The position numbers were made by a program, and so were the translations under genes. Shown piece by piece: positions 6,401 to 11,295 of a DNA stretch of 11,825 bases. How positions within the stretch are numbered: the stretch's first letter is position 1; the number at the start of each line of letters is the position of its first letter. The notes under the pieces are model-generated. The model saw nothing but the letters and a program-made list of their open reading frames with translations, had not been told where the DNA came from and did not search any database. Source of the stretch: Chrysochromulina parva (lineage: Eukaryota > Haptophyta > Prymnesiales > Chrysochromulinaceae); the NCBI GenBank assembly GCA_002887195.1, contig PJAB01001857.1:1-11825 (forward strand), written 5' to 3'.

Positions 6401-8580
6401 AGATGGAGGACGCTGCTCCACTCACCGATGATGAGGAGGAGCCTCACAGCGCGTACGACGACGCGCCCACGACGACGCGCCCACGGATGGCGGAGGAGGG
6501 CGCGCCGGTGCAGTCCGTCTCGGAAGAGGCGCAGCGGCGCCTCTGGTCAGCGGCGGCCAGCGCTGCCCCCACGAGCGGAGCAGCTGAGCAATCCACTGGC
6601 TGCAAGGGCGGCGGCGGCTGCAAGGGCGGCGGCGGCGGAGGAGGAGGAGGAGGAGGACGAGGACGAGGAGGCGATGTAGGTACTGGCAGCGGCGGCGGCG
6701 GCGCTGGCGATGGCGGCGTCGTGCACGGTGCCGCTGCCCCAGATGGCGGCTTCGACGCAGACTACTACAACGAGCAGGGCGGATACCGCGACCACGACGA
6801 CGCGGAGCCTGGGATGGGGTACGTCGCGCAAGGCGCCCACGAGCACGCGACTAATTTGGGCGCCCAGTCCACCCAATGGGCAGGGGCGCTGGGCTGCGAG
6901 CCGCAGCAAATGCCACGACAGCCGCCTCCGCACGACCTCCATCGTGGGCCTCAACAGCTGGCCCTGGTGAGACCCGCGCCCGCGCCCGCACTCGCCCTGC
7001 ATGCATGTGCTCACCACGGCGCCCTGCCCTTCCCCACAGGTGAGACCTGCGCCCGCACTCGCCGTCGCGGCGCCTGCGGCGGCTCGTGGGCCGCCATCGG
7101 GTGCGCTGGCCGCTGCCGAGGCCGCGGCCGCCGTGGCCGCCGCGGCGGCCGCCGCTTCGGAGGCGGCGTTGCTCGCTTGCCAGCAAGAGCTCGACATGAC
7201 GCGTCAACGGCTCTCACGGGCGGAGAGCGTCCTTGCGAGCTTCGAGGTGCGCGACGATGAGAAGCGGGCCTTGCATGCACGTGCTCACCACGGCGCCTTG
7301 TCCTTCCCCACAGGTGCGCGACGAGAAGAAGCAGGCCGAGCTCTCCAAACAGCTATCGATGAACCGCGCCCACAATGAGGCCGCGGTGGGCGCTCTGCGG
7401 CAGCGGCTGACGCACTGCGAGCAGGATCTCGACGCGCTCTATGCGGATCCGACGGGCGTGCGGGAGTCTGCACGCGAGCTGCTCACGACGGCCGATCAGA
7501 CGATCCCGACTCTGCAGGCCCTCCTCTCGCAGCTCGATGAGCGGCGACGGCAGGTGGGAGAGCCTCTGACTGCATGCTGATTGTAGGCTGATTGCAAGCT
7601 GATTGCCTCTTGACGCTCGACGGCTCGATGAGCGGCGACGGCAGGTGGAGGCAGCGGAGGTGGTGCATCACGCGCAGGCGCATCATCTGGCGGCCAAGGC
7701 GCTCGCGCAGCTCTGTGAAGGCATGCGCGAGGTACTTGAGGCGCGCGCCACGCCGTGCACGAGCGCCTCCGCACGAGGACAGCAGCTCGAGCACCAGGTG
7801 CTTGCTTGGCATCGGCTCGCGCGTGCGAAGGCTCTCGAAGCCGGAGTGGAGCCGGGGCCGGAGGCGGTGGTGCCGACCCAAATAAGGGTGCCGGCACACG
7901 GCCCCGCGCCCGCGCCGGCACAGTTACCCAAGCAGCAAGCTCCGGCGCCGCCGGCGGCGACGCCACGTGGCAGACCTCCGCCACGTGACCCTGTCGACTA
8001 CAAAGAGGTCCTCGTGCCGTCGGCATCGAAGCCCAAGGGCGCGCATGGCAAAGGGGCGTCCAGGGGGGCAGCGGCGGCGACGACGTCCGCGGCGACGGCG
8101 GCGGCGGCGACGTCCGCGGCGACGGCGGCGCATCCTCCGGATTGGACGGAACCGGAGTGGACGGCACCAGAGGCGACATCACCGGAGGCGACATCACCGG
8201 AGGCGACGGCACCAGAGGCGACGGCACTGGTTGCGCCGTATGCACCCTCGCGCGATCTCGCTGGGATCGTGCTTGAGGTGGTGCTCGAGAAGCCTGACAA
8301 GAACGCGCGGCTAGGCGTCACCCTCTCGGGCGAAGGACACCCCTTCCTCGATGCGGTCGCAAGCGACGCCCTCGCGCACGGCAAGCTGTTCGTTGGCGAT
8401 CAGGTGCTCTCGGTCAGTGGATGGAATGCCGTCGGTCACATGGAGACGACGAAGCGGCTCAAGCGGATGTATGGCGTCATCCGCTTGAGGGTCCTGCGCC
8501 GAGTGGCTGGCCACGCAGAGCGTGTGATGCAGACGGCGTCGCCTTCCGCTTCCAGAGCTTCGGCAGTGTTTCACCTTTGA
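450..8580 (+). CDS. Sacsin/Hsp90-like ATPase (DUF3684-type) with IQ, MLLE and PDZ domains; seven exons, 2511 aa
   Basis: Reconstructed exons are 450-4835, 4947-5352, 5432-5541, 5716-6966, 7040-7246, 7314-7553 and 7645-8580; all junctions are GT-AG and in frame. Residues 1-~200 form a GHKL ATPase fold: N-box E38-LLQNSDDA46, a degenerate G1 box (N70-SG-R-E-F75) and G2 box GLFGVGFYS (97-105). The following roughly 1200 residues resemble fungal/protist DUF3684 proteins, for example GGFLPTMER followed by FWNTALL; that family has no established reaction. An IQ calmodulin-type motif (LQAAGRGRLVR, 1412-1422) precedes an Ala/Glu-rich helix. An MLLE/PABC domain spans about 1576-1645 with the signature KITGMLLE (1605-1612). 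Exon 4 is acidic and Gly/Ala-rich. A coiled coil spans about 2090-2255 and a PDZ domain 2405-2486 (RLGVTL carboxylate loop, then GDQVLSVSG). The start is the first of two adjacent ATGs. Exon joins are inferred from frame and domain continuity; the low-complexity parts are the least certain. Probably cytosolic, since I see no signal peptide or membrane segment. Confidence 0.85.
1716..1762 (+). repeat. GCC trinucleotide tract (poly-Ala/Thr)
   Basis: An in-frame GCC/ACC microsatellite encodes an Ala-rich linker with a few Thr between two parts of the DUF3684-like body. It is probably length-variable and disordered. Confidence 0.75.
2959..2996 (+). repeat. GGC trinucleotide tract (poly-Gly/Ser)
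   Basis: An in-frame GGC run with AGC interruptions encodes a Gly/Ser linker in exon 1 of the large gene. Confidence 0.75.
3964..4012 (+). repeat. GGC-rich tract (Gly/Lys/Ser linker)
   Basis: An in-frame GGC-rich stretch encodes GGKGGKGG followed by further Gly and Ala. It is a flexible linker within exon 1 of the large gene. Confidence 0.65.
4761..4808 (+). repeat. 12-bp tandem repeat, four copies
   Basis: The unit gcagccgcgacg occurs four times, the last with one change, and encodes repeated Ala-Ala-Ala-Thr. It lies just upstream of intron 1, inside the helical Ala/Glu-rich segment. Confidence 0.85.
4836..4946 (+). other. Intron 1 (111 bp, phase 0)
   Basis: The donor is cag|gtgaac and the acceptor gcatgcag|gtgg. 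Retention puts a TGA in frame at 4902-4904. The 16-mer aggccgaacggctcga occurs both just inside the intron's 5' end and at the start of exon 2, each a short distance after a cag|gtg junction. The middle is five 10-bp units with the core ctgattgc. Confidence 0.88.
4881..4930 (+). repeat. Intron 1 minisatellite, 10-bp unit x5
   Basis: The unit ctgattgcat is repeated with no change for four copies, and the fifth ends in cct. Each unit contains CTGAT, which matches the branch-site consensus yTnAy. Confidence 0.95.
5136..5200 (+). repeat. 9-bp tandem repeats encoding Val-Glu-Ala
   Basis: Seven related 9-bp units of the form gtggaggca encode alternating Val-Glu-Ala and Val-Gly-Ala in exon 2, between the degenerate second IQ-like segment and the MLLE domain. 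This is likely slippage-prone. Confidence 0.8.
5353..5431 (+). other. Intron 2 (79 bp, phase 1), inside the MLLE domain
   Basis: The donor is ctag|gtgacg and the acceptor gaagcag|gtgacg. The 18-mer aggtgacgaagcgctcgc is identical at 5351-5368 and 5430-5447, so the repeat spans both splice junctions and the spacing equals the intron length. A partial third copy (tgacgaagc) lies at 5421-5429. Splicing restores GDEALASKITGMLLE across codon 1598. Retention gives a TGA at 5385-5387. Confidence 0.93.
5371..5410 (+). repeat. Intron 2 minisatellite, 10-bp unit x4
   Basis: The unit ctcttgattg occurs four times, the first copy with one change. It shares the core tgattgc with intron 1, has the same 10-bp period, and carries TTGAT, a branch-site-like word, in each unit. 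Confidence 0.95.
5542..5715 (+). other. Intron 3 (174 bp, phase 0), at the end of the MLLE domain
   Basis: The donor is gggcag|gtacgc and the acceptor ctggcag|gcgctc. Splicing joins the last MLLE helix (ALVALLGQ to ALDALETL). A weak direct repeat flanks it: gcgctccttgggcagg before the donor and acgctcctggcagg before the acceptor. Retention gives an immediate TGA at 5548-5550. Almost the whole intron is tandem repeat. Confidence 0.88.
5551..5700 (+). repeat. Intron 3 minisatellite, 10-bp unit x15
   Basis: There are fifteen exact-length 10-bp units of the form tgacctctga, some carrying c for t at position 1 or g for t at position 6. The period never slips. Overlapping units create CTGAT or CTGAC at almost every step, so the array holds many candidate branch sites. 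Confidence 0.97.
5879..5979 (+). repeat. 63-bp in-frame tandem duplication in exon 4
   Basis: A segment of about 39 bp starting cacaccccgagctgcagccc at 5879 recurs at 5942, a spacing of 63 bp or 21 codons. Both copies are translated and give HPELQPAPAAWL twice (residues 1690-1701 and 1711-1722). No GT-AG pair fits the boundaries, so it is exonic rather than a seventh intron. Confidence 0.9.
6967..7039 (+). other. Intron 4 (73 bp, phase 0)
   Basis: The donor is ctg|gtgagacc and the acceptor ccccacag|gtgagacc. The first 30 bases of the intron and the first 24 of exon 5 are copies that differ by one base and a 6-bp indel (gcgccc). The last 43 bases (6997-7039) are nearly identical to the end of intron 5 and contain gctcacc (branch-like) and cccttccccacag. 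There is no stop inside; retention frameshifts to a stop ending at 7260. Confidence 0.92.
7247..7313 (+). other. Intron 5 (67 bp, phase 0)
   Basis: The donor is gag|gtgcgc and the acceptor ccccacag|gtgcgc. The first 24 bases of the intron (7247-7270) match the first 24 of exon 6 (7314-7337) at 21 positions. The remaining 43 bases (7271-7313) match the end of intron 4 at 39 of 43. Splicing joins the coiled coil ASFE-VRDEKKQAEL. Retention frameshifts to a stop ending at 7378. Confidence 0.93.
7554..7644 (+). other. Intron 6 (91 bp, phase 0)
   Basis: The donor is ggcag|gtggga and the acceptor ggcag|gtggag. A perfect 26-bp direct repeat spans both junctions (7532-7557 and 7623-7648), spaced exactly one intron length. 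Retention gives a TGA at 7578-7580. The interior holds three 11-bp units with the gctgattg core. Confidence 0.93.
7576..7608 (+). repeat. Intron 6 minisatellite, 11-bp unit x3
   Basis: The units gctgattgtag, gctgattgcaa and gctgattgcct run head to tail. The core ctgattgc is the same as in intron 1, and each unit carries CTGAT. Confidence 0.93.
8170..8229 (+). repeat. 15-bp tandem repeat x4 encoding Glu-Ala-Thr-Ser/Ala-Pro
   Basis: Four in-frame 15-bp units encode EATSP, EATSP, EATAP and EATAL just upstream of the PDZ domain, probably a disordered linker. Confidence 0.85.
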
Positions 8581-8700
8581 AGTATTCCAGAGCTTCGTCT
8601 GCAGTAAAATAGTTCAATGTTGAGGGACCGCAATAGGACCGCAACGGACTGTGAAAATAGTTCGTATTCCATCTAATGAACTCACAGTTCAGTTTCGTTC
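8581..8700. other. Short AT-richer gap between the two forward genes
   Basis: The gap is only 120 bp. It contains aaaatagttc twice (8606-8615, 8654-8663) and gaccgcaa twice. A 13-bp direct repeat, ttccagagcttcg, straddles the stop codon of the large gene (8550-8562, 8585-8597). This is very short for a terminator plus a promoter, so the gap may be part of one transcript or an unrecognised intron. Confidence 0.5.
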
Positions 8701-10380
8701 ATGAATCGCGGCGATTTAGCATGCATCTGTCGCACGACCAAGTCTCCAGTCGCCATGGGGGACGTCATGTGCTCGTTCGAGGTGCTGCTCCACCAGAAGA
8801 ATGAGAGCATCGAGCGCCTCAAGGCGGCCCTCGCGACACAGTCGGCGCACGCTCTACAGGTGCGCGTCAAGAAGGACGAGGAGATCCTGCGCTTCGTGCG
8901 GGAGCTCGCCAGGGTTCACCGACGGGCGGACGAGGTAGGCGTTGAGTTCAAGAAGGTGGTCATCCAGAACCGCGAGCTCCGCGTCGAGGCCGATCGGCTA
9001 CGTGCTAGCCTCGTTGAAGCGAACGTTCTGGTCAAGGACTTGCACGCGGCACTCGGAGCCCGCGGCCGTATGGGCGTGCTGCCGCCGCCGCTGAGCACGC
9101 CATCGCTGGCAGCGATGAGCGCGCCGCCGGCCCAGCCGTCGCCATCGCCGTGCTCCGAGTTGTTCCAGACACGGCAGCAGGCACGCTTCCATGCACTGCC
9201 GCCCGCCCGCACCTTCGGGGCCGCCCGGGAGAGCCGCGCGCCCGTGCGCAAGCCGGTCGGCCTTGGCCTCAACCTGCGGCAGCTCAGCCTCAGTGGCCCG
9301 CCCTTGCGCAAGCGCATCGGCGAAGACGAGGTAGCGATCGCGGCTCAAGTGCCACTGCCGTCCTCGTCGTCGGACGACGGAGACGCCAGCGACCATGGCG
9401 AGATGGAGGCGCGTGGCGACGACGGCGAGGCAGGCGCCGACGACGAGGCTGACGATGCGACCGTAGGCTCGTCCGCGCCGATCGCATGTTCTCCGCCTAC
9501 AAGTCTGCTACACCACCCGATCGCAGCCACCTCTCAACTAGCGCCATTACCCGCGCGCGGCTCTGCAGCAGGCGCCTCAAGTGGCTTGCGCCGGCCTACA
9601 ACGTGGACGATGATCCTCGACGCCGTCGCCGACGTCTGCCCCCCGAGCAGCTCCCCGAGGCGCGATGGCGACAAGGCATGCGTCGGAAGCGCTGTCGGCC
9701 AAGAAGCGACTGCAGAGGAGACGAGGCGCTCGCGCAGCCTGGCGAGTAGCCCAGCAAGCGTGTGGGCGAGAAGTGCGGCGAGCCCGGCGGCGATGAGCCC
9801 AGCAGCGAGCAGCCCGGCGGCGATGAGCCCGGCGGCGATTAACCCAGCGGCGATTAACCCAGCGGCGAGCAGCCCGGCGGCGAGCAGCCCGGCGGCGATG
9901 AGCCCGGCGGCGATCAACCCGGCGGCGAGCAGCCCGGCGACCGCCGCGGCGCCGTCGCCGGAGCCGCTGATGAAGTCGCCCGACTGCTGGGACGATGGCT
10001 GGGAGCATGGCTGGGAAGAGCCTCAAGACGAGCCTCTCTCGTCGCACGCCCACGAAGGCCCCAATGCTGCTGCCGCCTCGCTGCCGCCGCCTACCTTCGA
10101 CGAAGCCGACTACGAGACCTCGAGCGAAGGCGAGGACGTTGACGAGCAAGAGTCGATCTCGGAGTCGATCTCGGAGGCACCGGCCAGCTCCGCTGAGGTG
10201 AGCGCTGAGGTGAGCGCCGCACTGACAGCGCTCAACGGGAGAAGCGGGCGACGCCGGTGCAGCATGTCCGGCCCACTCGCGCGCCCGTCGTACAAAGATT
10301 CGGTTCAGCGCGTGCTCGCGACGGCGCCACGCGGCGCAGGCAAGCAGACCTTGCGCAGCATCTCTCTCTACGACGACTGA
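8701..10380 (+). CDS. Coiled-coil, low-complexity protein of unknown function (559 aa)
   Basis: I do not recognise a family. Residues ~25-122 (from CSFEVLLHQKNESIERLK to LVKDLHAAL) form a Lys/Glu/Arg-rich amphipathic stretch typical of a coiled coil. After that the chain is mostly disordered: Pro/Ala-rich, then an acidic block (SSSSDDGDASDHGEME onward), then eleven five-residue units of Ser/Asn-Pro-Ala-Ala-x (residues 361-415). A Trp/acidic cluster follows (CWDDGWEHGWEEP, about 427-439), then an acidic Ser-rich stretch, and the chain ends in a basic tail with SLYDD. The listed start gives the longest frame. The in-frame ATG at 8755 (residue 19) has a better context (gccATGg) and may be the true start. 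The upstream frame is closed by TAA-TGA near 8674. It lies 120 bp downstream of the large gene, on the same strand and in the same frame, so fusion to it by an unseen intron is possible. Role unknown; scaffold-like at best. Confidence 0.7.
   Translation: MNRGDLACICRTTKSPVAMGDVMCSFEVLLHQKNESIERLKAALATQSAHALQVRVKKDEEILRFVRELARVHRRADEVGVEFKKVVIQNRELRVEADRLRASLVEANVLVKDLHAALGARGRMGVLPPPLSTPSLAAMSAPPAQPSPSPCSELFQTRQQARFHALPPARTFGAARESRAPVRKPVGLGLNLRQLSLSGPPLRKRIGEDEVAIAAQVPLPSSSSDDGDASDHGEMEARGDDGEAGADDEADDATVGSSAPIACSPPTSLLHHPIAATSQLAPLPARGSAAGASSGLRRPTTWTMILDAVADVCPPSSSPRRDGDKACVGSAVGQEATAEETRRSRSLASSPASVWARSAASPAAMSPAASSPAAMSPAAINPAAINPAASSPAASSPAAMSPAAINPAASSPATAAAPSPEPLMKSPDCWDDGWEHGWEEPQDEPLSSHAHEGPNAAAASLPPPTFDEADYETSSEGEDVDEQESISESISEAPASSAEVSAEVSAALTALNGRSGRRRCSMSGPLARPSYKDSVQRVLATAPRGAGKQTLRSISLYDD
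9781..9945 (+). repeat. 15-bp minisatellite x11 inside the coiled-coil protein gene
   Basis: Eleven in-frame 15-bp units (agcccggcggcgatg and variants) encode SPAAM, SPAAS, SPAAI, NPAAI or NPAAS. The reverse strand also stays open here and gives a spurious Leu/Ile/Ala-rich frame. Confidence 0.95.
10192..10215 (+). repeat. 12-bp exact tandem duplication containing AG|GTGAG
   Basis: The unit gctgaggtgagc occurs twice in a row in frame (AEVS AEVS). Each copy contains a donor-like ag|gtgag word. It is far too short to be an intron. Confidence 0.9.
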
Positions 10381-10899
10381 GCTCTGCGACCCGATCTGAT
10401 GATTGGCTTCGGAGTTGGGAAGATGCGGAAGACGGGAGGCGGGGTACTTGGACCTTTAGTTTCTCGCGGGGGGTCGAGGGCCACGAGAGCGCGAGGTCCG
10501 AGGACTGTCGGGGGCGGCAGCGAGACGAGAGTCTACATACAGAGATACCGCCCGCGCCCGGTCCGCGCGCGCGGCATGGCGCGCGGACAGCGTGTCAGAG
10601 GACCTCCTTCTTGTGTACAGGTCCTGGCGAGGTGTGTCAGGCTTTGGAAGCACCAGCCGAGCTCAGCGCGGTGACTTGTGTGACAGAGTTTTGATTGTGC
10701 GCACACCATGCGCGCACATTCGCGCAGAGCGAAGGAATCTCGACGTCACGATCGCCGATCTGCACTGCCATTGGGGTCTGGGCACTGGGGGCCACCGCCA
10801 GTCTATACACGAAACCATACTCGCGTCGGTCTCGTGCACCACTGCAACCTCAAAGATGCACCACGCTTCATATAAATACGGTCTGCGTGCGGCGAGGCC
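10381..10899. other. Convergent intergenic region
   Basis: I see no gene in this stretch between two 3' ends. It holds a perfect 10-bp hairpin (10561-10588), a 7-bp inverted repeat with a 13-nt loop (aggacct 10599-10605 / aggtcct 10619-10625), the palindrome tgtgcgcaca (10696-10705), and a TATAAATA word at 10871-10878. None resembles a tRNA or another RNA gene I know. The open frames here have neither recognisable similarity nor matching neighbours. Confidence 0.5.
10561..10588. repeat. Perfect GC-rich inverted repeat (10-bp stem, 8-nt loop)
   Basis: The arms gtccgcgcgc and gcgcgcggac are exact reverse complements around gcggcatg. It lies about 180 bp past the stop of the forward gene and about 310 bp past the stop of the reverse gene. 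It could form a stable hairpin in either transcript's 3' region; any function is a guess. Confidence 0.7.
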
Positions 10900-11295
10900 C
10901 TAAAGTTTGCTGGAGCGATGGAAGTGGACGTTGCGCCATTCTTTACTCACGGGGTCTCGCTTCCAAACCCGCGTCTCCTCGCCAGTGCTAATCTTATCGC
11001 CCTGCTGGATGACTCTGACATATACGATGAGAGCGTGGTCTGGCCCGAGCATTCGCACGTGCGGCGAGCACACGGTATTGAGCTTCGGCGTGGGTGCGAC
11101 GGGCTGGTGCGCCCTCGCCAGATCGAAGAAGTATTTGTGGAAGGGCAGACCCACGATGATGTTGCCGTTCGTCTCGGGCTCGACGCACGTCAACGATGGG
11201 TCGACCATCTGCGAGTACGCAGTATAGTCGCCCGTGGCGACCGTGCCAAGGAGGCGAGTCGTCGCTGCGATGATTTCGTCTTCGGGAGTCGGCAT
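10900..11295 (-). CDS. Stand-alone CaMKII association (hub) domain protein, 131 aa
   Basis: The whole protein matches the calcium/calmodulin-dependent kinase II association domain, an NTF2/SnoaL-like fold. The landmarks appear in order: helix EDEIIAATTRLLGTVATGDYTAYSQ with D-PSLT-CVEPE, then NIIVGLPFHKYFF, SPHVRMLGPDHALIVYVRV, EETRVWKRD, and the final WRNVHFHRSSKL. The Arg of YVRV and of EETRVW correspond to conserved pocket residues of the family. In animals this domain assembles the kinase into 12-14-subunit rings. Here no kinase or calmodulin-binding segment is attached, as in known bacterial and algal stand-alone hubs. The length is normal for the domain. The start is set by an in-frame TGA five codons upstream and a good context (gccATGc). 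Likely a soluble oligomer, ligand unknown. It is convergent with the coiled-coil gene. Confidence 0.9.
   Translation of the reverse strand: MPTPEDEIIAATTRLLGTVATGDYTAYSQMVDPSLTCVEPETNGNIIVGLPFHKYFFDLARAHQPVAPTPKLNTVCSPHVRMLGPDHALIVYVRVIQQGDKISTGEETRVWKRDPVSKEWRNVHFHRSSKL

Noticed and set aside
9826..9870. INPAA units in the coiled-coil protein as PAM2 ligands for the MLLE domain
   Set aside because: The I-N-P-x-A start fits, but the required aromatic residue downstream is missing in every unit.
9534..9917. Leu/Ile/Ala-rich reverse frame that looks like a membrane protein
   Set aside because: It is the complement of the 15-bp SPAAx repeat in the forward gene; the hydrophobicity is a by-product of the repeat.
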